A stretch of DNA of 64,000 nt from the NCBI GenBank assembly GCA_033964015.1, contig CM066921.1:24223355-24287354 (forward strand), given 5' to 3'. Positions 22,019-33,753 of this stretch are shown in pieces. Source of the stretch: Scolanthus callimorphus. Lineage: Eukaryota; Cnidaria; Anthozoa; Actiniaria; Edwardsiidae. The notes under the pieces are model-generated. The model was not told the DNA's origin. It did not search any database and was given only the letters and a program-made list of their open reading frames with translations. The position numbers were made by a program, and so were the translations under genes. The first letter of the stretch is position 1, and each line of letters starts with the position of its first letter.

Positions 22019-22924
22019 TGCCATGGGTCCGCGCACTGCATGGGGCTTGCGCACTGCCACTGGGTGGTGCCACTGTAGTACATTTAAAGCTTATGGGGAT
22101 AAGGCACTATTCTGGGAGGATGCATCACTGTCAGAGTCACAATCATCACTCTCAGAGTCAGTAGAGGTGTCAAGAACAATTAGCTCCGCCGTTGGAGGAA
22201 TTCTAGACGCACTCGCATAACTAACGTCGTTACTACCACTTACTTTGCCAACCGTCATCGTCGATGAAGTTTCTCTAAACTCTGCGTAGGGCCGAGAGGT
22301 TTCGTGTCGAGCCATGTCCTTTCCGTCTTTTACGGCCGTATCGGGACCAGCCCTAAGAACGGTGAACTATCGTCTTCGCTGACATCGCTGTAATGTGCAA
22401 CAAAAAGGACCATTTATGTCTAGAATGAGAATAAGGCCACTATTTAAGGGTTAGAAGGCGCACTAGCGGAACTAAAGTCGATACTATACCACTTGCTTTG
22501 CCAACCGTCATCGTCGATGAAGTTTTTCTAAACTCTGCCTACGGTCGAGAGGTTTCGTGTTGAGCCATGTCCTTTTCGTCTTGTACGGCCGTATCTGGGA
22601 CCAGCCCGAAGAACGGTGAAACATCGTCATGACTGTCGTCGCTGTAATCTGCAACAAGAGAGGCCATTGTATGTCTAGAATGAGAGTAAGGCCACTATTT
22701 AAGGTTTGAGAACAAAGGCAAGTGTTCTATGAGATAATTACGGCTTTGTTGATCAGTGGTCTATCTCCCATAGAACACAACCTTCTATTCTTTAACTTTT
22801 CGAGTGTCAACCCCCCCCCCCCCCCCCAAAAAAAAAAAAAAACTGTTCAAAAGACTTCCAGACTGGCAGATATAGCGGCGGCGCTTTGGGCGTCGATGCA
22901 AAATGTGTTAATTAACTGCTTAAC

Positions 22925-24750
22925 GTATTCTCCACAAGGGAGTCATTGTGCCGTCACTGGTCCTTTTGAAGTTAACTTCCTACAGTAATGAAAATCTCAC
23001 TTAACATCCCATGACACATACATACCGGTGAAGTGGCTCCTAGGAACCATTGCCTCTGCTTCTCCACACACTTGACTATGTCTCCTCTAAATGTGCGTTA
23101 AAATTGACAAATATATAACTCGTATTACAACGGACCCTGCCCATATTACAACGGACCCTGCCCATATTACAACGGACCCTGCAATCTCACCCTGCCCATC
23201 ATGCATTGCTTCGTTTTTATTTGCAGGAACCAATGCATCAGAAACCGAGTAAATTGCTGAACAGGAAAGGCACATCTGACGACTTTGAAATTCCGATTAT
23301 TTGGAAAAGAGGTTATGCAGTTTAAAATTCTGTTGTGGAAAAGCAATGCATTATGGCAATAGTAAATTAGACACTATTGATTATGGGCAGGGTTAGGTGG
23401 CTCCCTGTTCCGTTAATACTCCTCCCACGGGTCAAGTACAGTCAGTCAGCAATCGGTTCTCTAGAGCGTTTTGGTTATAATTGCAAATTCGCGTGTGAAA
23501 GGGGGATATGACTCTTCATCGTGTTGAACAAATTAGGCAATCCCCCCCCCCCCAAAAAAAAAAAAATGAGCATGCATTTTAAGGATTTTCACTTCTTCTT
23601 TTTTTGCTTGTAAGGTACCATACAGGCAGATCATGTGATATAGCATGATAATGTATTACATTAAAACAGAGGGCTTAATATATCCCTGATGTCCTTCTCC
23701 AAACGCAATTCCAAACTAACATTCAGAAGCTTGCGCTCTAAAACTCCAGGAGTCAAATTTTTCACTCAGCAGAAAACACGATGCCTACATTATTTGATGG
23801 TCCATTCCAAATAAGGAAGAATGCTGTTTATTTGACGTTGATAGCTGTCTTGCGGTTCAATAGATACTCTAGATTTTTACTCATGCAAATTAGCAACAAA
23901 AATTCCTAATTTGCATGAAGAGAAAATGTTGAATATCTCTTGAATCGAAAGAGCTATAAAATCAACGCGAAATAAACGGCATTCTTCCTTTTCACTCTAT
24001 CCTTCCATTCACTCTATCCGAATAGATGATTTTCTCATACCTCTAAATACGTCAGGTAACGCTCGATGATCTTCGCCCTTAGTAGTAAATCTGGAGTTAA
24101 CTCAAGATGGAGATTGTCTTTTGCAAATCCGAGAAAGCCTGTAACAAAAGAACAGTTTTCAATTAAACACACAAAAAATGGCTGCGTTTGAGAACAAAGG
24201 CGCAGGAAAAACCTGCGACTCACATAAAATTCTCTCGAAGTACTTTTTCCAAGTATTTTGATTTATTGCTTTTCCCTGCCGTTCCATGTTAATTGGCCGC
24301 GAATAGAAATCTTCAAGCTCTTTCATAGATGGATCTGGGAGCTCTTCAGGCGACAGTTTATATTTTGCCATGGGTCCGCGCACTGCATGGGGCTTGCGCA
24401 CTGCCACTGGGTGGTGCCACTGTAGTACATTTAAAGCTTATGGGGATAAGGCACTATTCTGGGAGGATGCATCACTGTCAGAGTCACAATCATCACTCTC
24501 AGAGTCAGTAGAGGTGTCAAGAACAATTAGCTCCGCCGTTGGAGGAATTCTAGACGCACTCGCATAACTAACGTCGTTACTACCACTTACTTTGCCAACC
24601 GTCATCGTCGATGAAGTTTCTCTAAACTCTGCGTAGGGCCGAGAGGTTTCGTGTCGAGCCATGTCCTTTCCGTCTTTTACGGCCGTATCGGGGACCAGCC
24701 CTAAGAACGGTGAACTATCGTCTTCGCTGACATCGCTGTAATGTGCAACA
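22925..24750 (-). CDS. tyrosine recombinase 5' exon set, best-preserved example (unit 4)
   Basis: Same exon set as unit 1 but mostly open: the acidic N-terminal exon (24662-24438 readable; one extra A upstream disturbs the first codons), 24419-24224 (196 bp), 24138-24041 (98 bp), 23256-23191 (66 bp), 23086-23026 (61 bp) and 22979-22925 (55 bp). Five acceptors and four donors are consensus, and phases agree at every junction except 66 bp to 61 bp, where an extra exon or a shifted donor is needed. The N-terminal exon is rich in Ser and Asp (DSESDDCDSDSDASS), a likely disordered tail. It is not followed by catalytic exons before the next unit begins. Confidence 0.5.
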
Positions 24751-27700
24751 AAAAAGGACCATTTATGTCTAGAATGAGAATAAGGCCACTATTTAAGGGT
24801 TAGAAGGCGCACTAGCGGAACTAAAGTCGATACTATACCACTTGCTTTGCCAACCGTCATCGTCGATGAAGTTTTTCTAAACTCTGCCTACGGTCGAGAG
24901 GTTTCGTGTTGAGCCATGTCCTTTTCGTCTTGTACGGCCGTATCTGGGACCAGCCCGAAGAACGGTGAAACATCGTCATGACTGTCGTCGCTGTAATCTG
25001 CAACAAGAGAGGCCATTGTATGTCTAGAATGAGAGTAAGGCCACTATTTAAGGGTTTGAGAACAAAGGCAAGTGTTCTATGAGATAATTACGGCTTTGTT
25101 GATCAGTGGTCTATCTCCCATAGAACACAACCTTCTATTCTTTAACTTTTCGAGTGTCAACCCCCCCCCCCCCCCAAAAAAATAATAATAATAATAATAA
25201 ACTGTTCAAAAGACTTCCAGACTGGCAGATATAGCGGCGGCGCTTTGGGCGTCGATGCAAAATGTGTTAATTAACTGCTTAACGTATTCTCCACAAGGGA
25301 GTCATTGTGCCGTCACTGGTCCTTTTGAAGTTAACTTCCTACAGTAATGAAAATCTCACTTAACATCCCATGACACATACATACCGGTGAAGTGGCTCCT
25401 AGGAACCATTGCCTCTGCTTCTCCACACACTTGACTATGTCTCCTCTAAATGTGCGTTAAAATTGACAAATATATAACTCGTATTACAACGGACCCTGCC
25501 CATATTACAACGGACCCTGCCCATATTACAACGGACCCTGCAATCTCACCCTGCCCATCATGCATTGCTTCGTTTTTATTTGCAGGAACCAATGCATCAG
25601 AAACCGAGTAAATTGCTGAACAGGAACGGCACATCTGACGACTTTGAAATTCCGATTATTTGGAAAAGAGGTTATGCAGTTTAAAATTCTGTTGTGGAAA
25701 AGCAATGCATTATGGCAATAGTAAATTAGACACTATTGATTATGGGCAGGGTTAGGTGGCTCCCTGTTCCGTTAATACTCCTCCCACGGGTCAAGTACAG
25801 TCAGTCAGCAATCGGTTCTCTAGAGCGTTTTGGTTATAATTGCAAATTCGCGTGTGAAAGGGGGATATGACTCTTCATCGTGTTGAACAAATTAGGCAAT
25901 CCCCCCCCCCCCAAAAAAAAATGAGCATGCATTTTAAGGATTTTCACTTCTTCTTTTTTTTGCTTGTAAGGTACCATACAGGCAGATCATGTGATATAAC
26001 ATGATAATGTATTACATTAAAACAGAGGGCTTAATATATCCCTGATGTCCTTCTCCAAACGCAATTCCAAACTAACATTCAGAAGCTTGCGCTCTAAAAC
26101 TCCAGGAGTCAAATTTTTCACTCAGCAGAAAACACGATGCCTACATTATTTGATGGTCCATTCCAAATAAGGAAGAATGCTGTTTATTTGACGTTGATAG
26201 CTGTCTTGCGGTTCAATAGATACTCTAGATTTTTACTCATGCAAATTAGCAACAAAAATTCCTAATTTGCATGAAGAGAAAATGTTGAATATCTCTTGAA
26301 TCGAAAGAGCTATAAAATCAACGCCAAATAAACGGCATTCTTCCTTTTCACTCTATCCTTCCATTCACTCTATCCGAATAGATGATTTTCTCATACCTCT
26401 AAATACGTCAGGTAACGCTCGATGATCTTCGCCCTCAGTAGTAAATCTGGAGTTAACTCAAGATGGAGTTTGTCTTTTGCAAATCCGAGAAAGCCTGTTA
26501 ACAAAAGAACAGTTTTCAATTAAACACACAAAAAATGGTGGCGTTTGAAACAAAGGCGCAGGAAAAACCTGCGACTCACATAAAATTCTCTCGCAGTACT
26601 TTTTCCAAGTATTTTGATTTATTGCTTTTCCCTGCCGTTCCATGTTAATTGGCCGCGAATAGAAATCTTCAAGCTCTTTCATAGATGGATCTGGGAGCTC
26701 TTCAGGCGACAGTTTATATTTTGCCATGGGTCCGCGCATTGCATGGGGCTTGCGCACTGCCACTGGGTGGTGCCACTGTAGTACATTTAAAGCTTATGGG
26801 GATAAGGCACTATTCTGGGAGGATGCATCACTGTCAGAGTCACAATCATCACTCTCAGAGTCAGTAGAGGTGTCAAGAACAATTAGCTCCGCCGTTGGAG
26901 GAATTCTAGACGCACTCGCATAACTAAAGTCGTTACTACCACTTACTTTGCCAACCGTCATCGTCGATGAAGTTTCTCTAAACTCTGCGTAGGGCCGAGA
27001 GGTTTCGTGTCGAGCCATGTCCTTTCCGTCTTTTACGGTCGTATCGGGGACCAGCCCTAAGAACGGTGAACTATCGTCTTCGCTGACATCGCTGTAATGT
27101 GCAACAAAAAAGGACCATTTATGTCTAGAATGAGAATAAGGCCACTATTTAAGGGTTAGAAGGCGCACTAGCGGAACTAAAGTCGATACTATACCACTTG
27201 CTTTGCCAACCGTCATCGTCGATGAAGTTTTTCTAAACTCTGCCTACGGTCGAGAGGTTTCGTGTTGAGCCATGTCCTTTTCGTCTTGTACGGCCGTATC
27301 TGGGACCAGCCGAAGAACGGTGAAACATCGTCATGACTGTCGTCGCTGTAATCTGCAACAAGAGAGGCCATTGTATGTCTAGAATGAGAGTAAGGCCACT
27401 ATTTAAGGGTTTGAGAACAAAGGCAAGTGTTCTATGAGATAATTACGGCTTTGTTGATCAGTGGTCTATCTCCCATAGAACACAACCTTCTATTCTTTAA
27501 CTTTCGAGTGTCAACCCCCCCCCCCCCCCCAAAAAAAAAAAAAAAAAAAAACTGTTCAAAAGACTTCCAGACTGGCAGATATAGCGGCGGCGCTTTGGGC
27601 GTCGATGCAAAATGTGTTAATTAACTGCTTAACGTATTCTCCACAAGGGAGTCATTGTGCCGTCACTGGTCCTTTTGAAGTTAACTTCCTACAGTAATGA

Positions 27701-29822
27701 AAATCTCAATTAACATCCCATGACACATACATACCGGTGAAGTGGCTCCTAGGAACCATTGCCTCTGCTTCTCCACACACTTGACTATGTCTCCTCTAAA
27801 TGTGCGTTAAAATTGACAAATATATAACTCGTATTACAACGGACCCTGCCCATATTACAACGGACCCTGCCCATATTACAACGGACCCTGCAATCTCACC
27901 CTGCCCATCATGCATTGCTTCGTTTTTATTTGCAGGAACCAATGCATCAGAAACCGAGTAAATTGCTGAACAGGAAAGGCACATCTGACGACTTTGAAAT
28001 TCCGATTATTTGGAAAAGAGGTTATGCAGTTTAAAATTCTGTTGTGGAAAAGCAATGCATTATGGCAATAGTAAATTAGACACTATTGATTATGGGCAGG
28101 GTTAGGTGGCTCCCTGTTCCGTTAATACTCCTCCCACGGGTCAAGTACAGTCAGTCAGCAATCGGTTCTCTAGAGCGTTTTGGTTATAATTGCAAATTCG
28201 CGTGTGAAAGGGGGATATGACTCTTCATCGTGTTGAACAAATTAGGCAATCCCCCCCCCCAAAAAAAAATGAGCATGCATTTTAAGGATTTTCACTTCTT
28301 CTTTTTTTTGCTTGTAAGGTACCATACAGGCAGATCATGTGATACATTTAAACAGAGGGCTTAATATATCCCTGATGTCCTTCTCCAAACGCAATTCCAA
28401 ACTAACATTCAGAAGCTTGCGCTCTAAAACTCCAGGAGTCAAATTTTTCACTCAGCAGAAAACACGATGCCTACATTATTTGATGGTCCATTCCAAATAA
28501 GGAAGAATGCTGTTTATTTGACGTTGATAGCTGTCTTGCGGTTCAATAGATACTCTAGATTTTTACTCATGCAAATTAGCAACAAAAACTCCTAATTTGC
28601 ATGAAGAGAAATTGTTGAATATCTCTTGAATCGAAAGAGCTATAAAATCAACGCCAAATAAACGGCATTCTTCCTTTTCACTCTATCCTTCCATTCACTC
28701 TATCCGAATAGATGATTTTCTCGTACCTCTAAATACGTCAGGTAACGCTCGATGATCTTCGCCCTCAGTAGTAAATCTGGAGTTAACTCAAGATGGAGTT
28801 TGTCTTTTGCAAATCCGAGAAAGCCTGTAACAAAAGAACAGTTTTCAATTAAACACACAAAAAATGGTGGCGTTTGAGAACAAAGGCGCAGGAAAAACCT
28901 GCGACTCACATAAAATTCTCTCGCAGTACTTTTTCCAAGTATTTTGATTTATTGCTTTTCCCTGCCGTTCCATGTTAATTGGCCGCGAATAGAAATCTTC
29001 AAGCTCTTTCATAGATGGATCTGGGAGCTCTTCAGGCGACAGTTTATATTTTGCCATGGGTCCGCGCACTGCATGGGGCTTGCGCACTGCCACTGTAGTA
29101 CATTTAAAGCTTATGGGGATAAGGCACTATTCTGGGAGGATGCATCACTGTCAGAGTCACAATCATCACTCTCAGAGTCAGTAGAGGTGTCAAGAACAAT
29201 TAGCTCCGCCGTTGGAGGAATTCTAGACGCACTCGCATAACTAAAGTCGTTACTACCACTTACTTTGCCAACCGTCATCGTTGATGAAGTTTCTCTAAAC
29301 TCTGCGTAGGGCCGAGAGGTTTCGTGTCGAGCCATGTCCTTTCCGTCTTTTACGGCCGTATCGGGGACCAGCCCTAAGAACGGTGAACTATCGTCTTCGC
29401 TGACATCGCTGTAATGTGCAACAAAAAGGACCATTTATGTCTAGAATGAGAATAAGGCCACTATTTAAGGGTTAGAAGGCGCACTAGCGGAACTAAAGTC
29501 GATACTATACCACTTGCTTTGCCAACCGTCATCGTCGATGAAGTTTTTCTAAACTCTGCCTACGGTCGAGAGGTTTCGTGTTGAGCCATGTCCTTTTCGT
29601 CTTGTACGGCCGTATCTGGGACCAGCCCGAAGAACGGTGAAACATCGTCATGACTGTCGTCGCTGTAATCTGCAACAAGAGAGGCCATTGTATGTCTAGA
29701 ATGAGAGTAAGGCCACTATTTAAGGGTTTGAGAACAAAGGCAAGTGTTCTATGAGATAATTACGGCTTTGTTGATCAGTGGTCTATCTCCCATAGAACAC
29801 AACCTTCTATTCTTTAACTTTT

Positions 29823-30060
29823 CTGTCAACAATCCAATCAAAGGGTAATGTCACCATGTGAGAGTTTGAGAACAAAGGCGAGTGTTCTCTGGGACAATAG
29901 GGTTTTTTAATCAGTGGTCTATATCCCATAGGACACAACCTTCTTTTCTCTAACTTTTCTGTCAACAATCCAATCAGAGGGTAATGTCACCATGTGAGGG
30001 TTTGAGAACAAATGCAAGTGTTGTATGGAACAATTAGGGTTTTTTAAATCTTCAAATGTT
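29823..30060. repeat. ~130-bp tandem repeats at the right edge of the array
   Basis: The sequence GTTTGAGAACAAAGGC...GTGTTCT...CAGTGGTCTAT...ACACAACCTTCT...TTTTCTGTCAACAATCCAAT from the end of unit 6 (from 29728) recurs at 29866 and 29999 with increasing divergence. These look like older, smaller repeats into which the 2.35-kb amplification grew. Confidence 0.65.
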
Positions 30061-30216
30061 CTTAAACAAGATTGAGAATGGTTTGAGGTAAAACCGATAT
30101 ATTGTAACACAACCTTCGACATTGTACCTTGAATATTGGAAGAGTTCTATTGTCATCATTTGTAACTATCTATCATAAAGCGCAAACTAGACTGAAGTGC
30201 TGTATTATTGAAGCTT

Positions 30217-30439
30217 TTAAAAATATTTATCTCTGTGGATGTGGAAATGCTCTGATTTGCATTGGTGTCTCAGTTTATCATGTTCTGTCCTGGAAGCCCA
30301 CCTTGCAAACCTTTTCACCATGTCATTGGCTGCCTTGTTTTTCGCATGCGGCATTCTCCTGTCATAAACTGCCTTGGCAGTTCTTGTACTGTGGTGAAGA
30401 ACTCTTGCCATGGACTGCTTCATATCTTCTGTGAGGTCA
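30217..30439 (-). CDS. orphan second copy of the tyrosine-recombinase last exon
   Basis: A strong acceptor (CCTCTTTGTTTACAG) opens an exon reading DLTEDMKQSMARVLHHSTRT and then AKAVYD, with stop TAA at 30217. It parallels exon 13371-13549 position by position (D-(L/I)-T...M-K...HS...Y-D) and starts with the same split Ser codon (AG|T). HHS and the Tyr of VYD are the expected terminal His and nucleophile. No RHS-box exon is visible within 500 bp upstream, so either a long intron intervenes or the rest was lost. Confidence 0.6.
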
Positions 30440-30747
30440 CTGTAAACAAAGAGGAAAGCAACATCAACCGAGCAAATAATTCGTTTATTTTATGGCTCAT
30501 TCAAATTTATATATTATAATTATATTATATTTTGTCCCATTTCCAGCAGTTGGTGATTTTACTGTTATTACTTTGTGGTCGCCCTTTTTGTGATAGGGGT
30601 CCGGCGTCACTCATGCATCACGTCACTCCCGTGTGAACTCATTATGCATGTAGTTTTCTATCACCCCCAACCCTACGTGCGAAATTGAATACATAATTAG
30701 ATAGTAGTAGAAGTTTAGAAATAAAGAAAAAGAACTTGTGTACCAAC

Positions 30748-30812
30748 TAATGGTTTGAACCCCGGACGTTTTACTGCTGATTAGCTTACTGTGCCATCGC
30801 GACGTTTCTTGC
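30748..30812 (-). repeat. possible tRNA-like SINE fragment
   Basis: The minus strand has GATGGCACAGTAAGCTAA (A-box-like) about 30 bases before GGGGTTCAAACC (a good B box). The fold was not verified and the flanks do not show a clear tail. Confidence 0.25.
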
Positions 30813-30927
30813 CTGGCGCGGTGTTCAAAATTGAAATTTCTATTAAATATAATAAATCTCCGAAAAACTGTCACTCAAATTTCTCTAGGTGTTTCATTTA
30901 TTGATATTCTTACTCTGATATACTTAC

Positions 30928-31075
30928 CCTAGCATAAGTTAAATTGATGCAGTTTTTCGCGTTGCCATCGCCGATCTCAACTTTTGTGATAACGCCACAA
31001 ATGCCTGAGTTGTAATCACAACTTTGCAGGCACTCAAACCCCCAGAATCCTTTATAAAGCAGTTCCTCTATGTAT
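30928..31075 (-). CDS. cysteine-containing exon of a second split gene (YIEELL... exon)
   Basis: Acceptor CCCTTTCTATTAG and an excellent donor AGG|GTAAGT bound 148 bp. It reads YIEELLYKGFWGFECLQSCD and then YNSGICG. The pattern of an aromatic-rich helix followed by C...C..D-Y...C-G recalls a segment of multi-exon cnidarian proteins related to HMGXB3/KDZ-transposase-associated cysteine regions. That resemblance is from memory and untested. Its start phase (one base) does not fit directly after either upstream exon identified here, so at least one exon is missing from this reconstruction. Confidence 0.5.
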
Positions 31076-31616
31076 CTAATAGAAAGGGCAGAACAAAGAA
31101 GTTTGAATTTCATTATCTTATTCTATTACTTGGCCATTTAAAAAAAACATTTTACTCTCTCCCTTGAGGGACGTGGCAGCGACAGGACTTTTTGACAGAA
31201 TACTTGTCATGACAGCTTGAACCGACGGATAAGGCGCAACTCCTGTTTTAAAATAAGGAGGTATATTTGAGACATAGTAGGAAGAATTTAACAACCATTA
31301 CCTTGGCCTGTGTTAGACGCGGTGGTAAATGTCTTGTTGACCTATACTAGTTTTGACCTATACTAGTTTTAACAGTCGAGGGTATCGTGTACCTAGTAAT
31401 TTGTCGTGAAAGAGAAGGCTTAAAATGGCGTCCTTTGAGCTTTTGTCATGCAAAATCGCTGCTATCGAGCAGGAGAGCAGGTCTGAACGAACTCTGTTCT
31501 GTTACATGAGAGCGTGAACACCTTTGTGTGCGTGCTTTTTCGCTTAATCTACCTACTCCAGCTTTGTATTTGTAGTATAGTACAGGCTTTATCTTATGTA
31601 ACATCAAACAACAAAC

Positions 31617-31691
31617 CTTTTGCCACATGCTCTTCTAGCAGTTGCATAATATCAAATGTGACAAACAGCTTGTTCTGGACATTGAATAGTC
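31617..31691 (-). CDS. candidate 75-bp exon (LFNVQNKLFVTFDI...)
   Basis: Acceptor CCTGTTTTACAG and donor AAAAG|GTTTGT bound one open frame reading LFNVQNKLFVTFDIMQLLEE. It lies between the zinc-cluster exons and the 30928-31075 exon on the same strand. The other two frames contain stops. Phase agreement with its neighbours is unresolved. Confidence 0.4.
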
Positions 31692-31826
31692 CTGTAAAAC
31701 AGGTTACTTTGGTCAGTAATTGAATAAAAAGTCAATACAAATGAAGGTTGTGAAGTCGAAGAGAAACAAAAGCGCTATAGTTGGAAGGTGATTTTATTGC
31801 CGATTATGGTTCTCCCATGTCAGAGT

Positions 31827-32174
31827 GATAGGGGTGCTCGTCGGGACATCGGAAAATATACCCTAAAAAATACGAGGACATAAAAAATCCAACCCCTAAA
31901 GAAATATATAACAAAATCACCCCTAAAAAATACCAACAATAAACCTTTTGTGTTATTGTTTAGTGTTTCTCATTTCAAAACAAGCTTATTTTAGAGCTAT
32001 AAATGAACAAAGTATGAAAGAAAACTGGGTTGCTGGGTTTGCGACCCTTTCATTCATTTGCGTACCCCTAAAAATACAATTAATTAGTGAAAGCCACAAT
32101 TTTTCTCCGATACCCCCTAAAAAATACCTGAAACTCGATTTTGACCCCTAAAAAATACGATGAGCACCCCTATC
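31827..32174. mobile_element. MITE with GATAGGGGTGCTCRTCG termini
   Basis: The ends are inverted copies (GATAGGGGTGCTCGTCG at left; CGATGAGCACCCCTATC at right). The interior is built of ACCCCTAAAAAATACC-type words. The length is 348 bp, with no coding frame and no clear target duplication. Confidence 0.65.
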
Positions 32175-32379
32175 AGGTCGACATGTGAAGACCCCCCCCC
32201 CCCCGGGTTTGTGTCCCATTGTTTTGTTTCTTGATGTCCTTGTTGCCATTGTACTAGCAGATCATGAGCCCAGTGGAGAAAATAGATAATGATTTTAAGC
32301 TGTAAATGTATCATATTTGGGGTACGAATTTGTTCCCAGATATTTTTGGGGGTATGAATGTTGGGCTTCTGAAACACAC

Positions 32380-32525
32380 CCTAAAAGTTACCATTTCCTG
32401 GGAAAATTGCCCTTTTTTCGACTTATACCCTAAAAGATACCTGCAAGCACCCCCGCCCGACGACATATGGAAGTCCCCCCCCCCCCCCCCCCCCCCGCCT
32501 CCCTCCGCCTCCCTCCGGGGAAGTG
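32380..32525. repeat. low-complexity block with a long C tract
   Basis: The stretch carries further ACCCTAAAAG words and a run of about 20 C near 32476-32496, then CCTCCCTCCG repeats. No gene is seen. Confidence 0.6.
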
Positions 32526-32703
32526 ATACTAAAAAGAGTGGTAGACTGAGAACTTAAAAATCACCAAACAAACACAACTGAAGGCTATGTTTGCAGCATA
32601 TTTATCGTAGACATTTTTAACATACAGTAGGCTTACTAACAACCTTGCCGATATTTGACTTCAACCGACCCCTATTCCACATCCAGACAACTGAAACTCA
32701 AAC

Positions 32704-32944
32704 CTTTATGTTCATTGGGATTCTCTCATGGTCGCGGACGGCTTTTAGGATGGCAGTTGTGCCCGAATCGTACTCGGCAATTTCTTGACAGGTTTCCATA
32801 AACTCGTATGATGACACTGAAGGAATTTTCACTTGCTTCCTGACAACTCGTACTGAGGCGGCAGTTGAAGATGGAACATGTTGAACTGGTCTTGTTTGCT
32901 TTACCTCGGGTGTTGCACATACGACAACATAAGAGTGAATACAC
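32704..32944 (-). CDS. second split gene, exon with CIHSYVVVC block
   Basis: Acceptor GACTGTAG and donor AAAG|GTTTGA bound 241 bp (one base plus 80 codons). Read in phase with the upstream exon 33344-33751, it begins CIHSYVVVC and ends in a helical stretch (FMETCQEIAEYDSGTTAILK). The C-x-H-S-Y placement, directly after the Cys-rich exon, suggests it completes a zinc cluster resembling SWIM/CxC domains. The function is unknown. The joining phase (AG|G) agrees exactly. Confidence 0.55.
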
Positions 32945-33343
32945 CTACAGTCAAAAACACAGATGACATTTGTGTCTATTTAATAAATTGTGTATTACAA
33001 GTGAAGTCACAGTGTGATCATGTAAATCTATAAGGAGTAGTAATATATTTTTCCATATTTTATGTTCTAAGCTGGCACATCGCATTGTCCGTTATTTACA
33101 TCCGAACGCTGTCGGAATTGCGTTTTATTGGGCAGTTGTAAAACAATTTCTATATTTGCTTCTCCTAGTGAATTTTGACTAGCCGTTACTAAATTCATGG
33201 CACATTGGCACCTCCCCACAAAAATCCCTGGCTATGGGCCTGTGCAGAATATCTCATTTGTTACTTCTATGTTATTTGTAACACTCATTCCTCCATCACA
33301 GTTTCCCTATGCTGACCCCCAGCTAGTAATAACATTAATGTAC

Positions 33344-33751
33344 CTTTCACGGTATTTTGTTGCCGCCGTGGTGTTAGTATTGACTACTTTACCACAATTG
33401 GGCTCCCCACAGAACCATTTATCCCCGCTGGTCCTGTAGTGTAGCACACCAAGGGGGTTGGTGGGGGTTGGACGACACATTACCACAAACGAACTAACAG
33501 TGACTTGTTCCACTACCTCCCTTTTAGCTTTGGTCGCCGAGGATGTGAAGTTGTTGATCCTTTCTTTTATGTTGTCTGACAGCGGTTTGTCTTTAACAGA
33601 CACAGGCATTTTCCTGGCGACCAATTTAGTACTCCTTGCCCACTCGATATGGTCGCAACTACGAGTAGAATCTGAGCGTGCACTTTGCAATGGCCGACAG
33701 CCCTTGTAGTGGCACATCCAAATACCTGTCTGAGAAACTTCCACAAAGCAT
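33344..33751 (-). CDS. second split gene, Cys/His-cluster exon
   Basis: Acceptor CTCTGCCTATTGCAG and donor GAAAG|GTACAT bound 408 bp in one open frame. Visible ligands: MCHYKGC, then SCDHIEW, and near the end WFCGEPNCGK. They form a zinc-binding cluster completed by the next exon. The middle is basic and helical. The layout (C-x4-C, C-x-H, C-x4-C, C-x-H) resembles the cysteine clusters found with KDZ transposases and in HMGXB3-like proteins, so a domesticated transposon gene is possible. This is inference, not established. The 409-base frame is open throughout, which supports selection or recent origin. Confidence 0.6.
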
Positions 33752-33753
33752 CT

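Larger units (their letters stand above)
15456..29822. repeat. six tandem ~2.35-kb units carrying the 5' half of the recombinase gene
   Basis: Units begin at the word CGAGTGTCAAC followed by a C/A homopolymer: 15456-17786, 17787-19636, 19637-22800, 22801-25150, 25151-27504, 27505-29822. Four are 2.3-2.35 kb. Unit 2 lacks about 0.5 kb (junction near 19240). Unit 3 carries an extra ~0.8 kb from a second copy of its central part (junction near 21215-21222). Sequence identity between units is very high by eye. Each unit holds, on the minus strand, six or seven exons of the tyrosine-recombinase N-terminal half, plus a ~180-bp palindromic MITE, a 21-22-bp subrepeat (GGACCCTGCCCATATTACAA) in two or three copies, and variable C/A runs. 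Confidence 0.92.

Noticed and set aside
22091..29434. The repeated Ser/Asp-rich open frames as six independent small genes
   Set aside because: They are the same N-terminal exon in each tandem unit and connect by splice sites to core-binding exons. They are not stand-alone genes.
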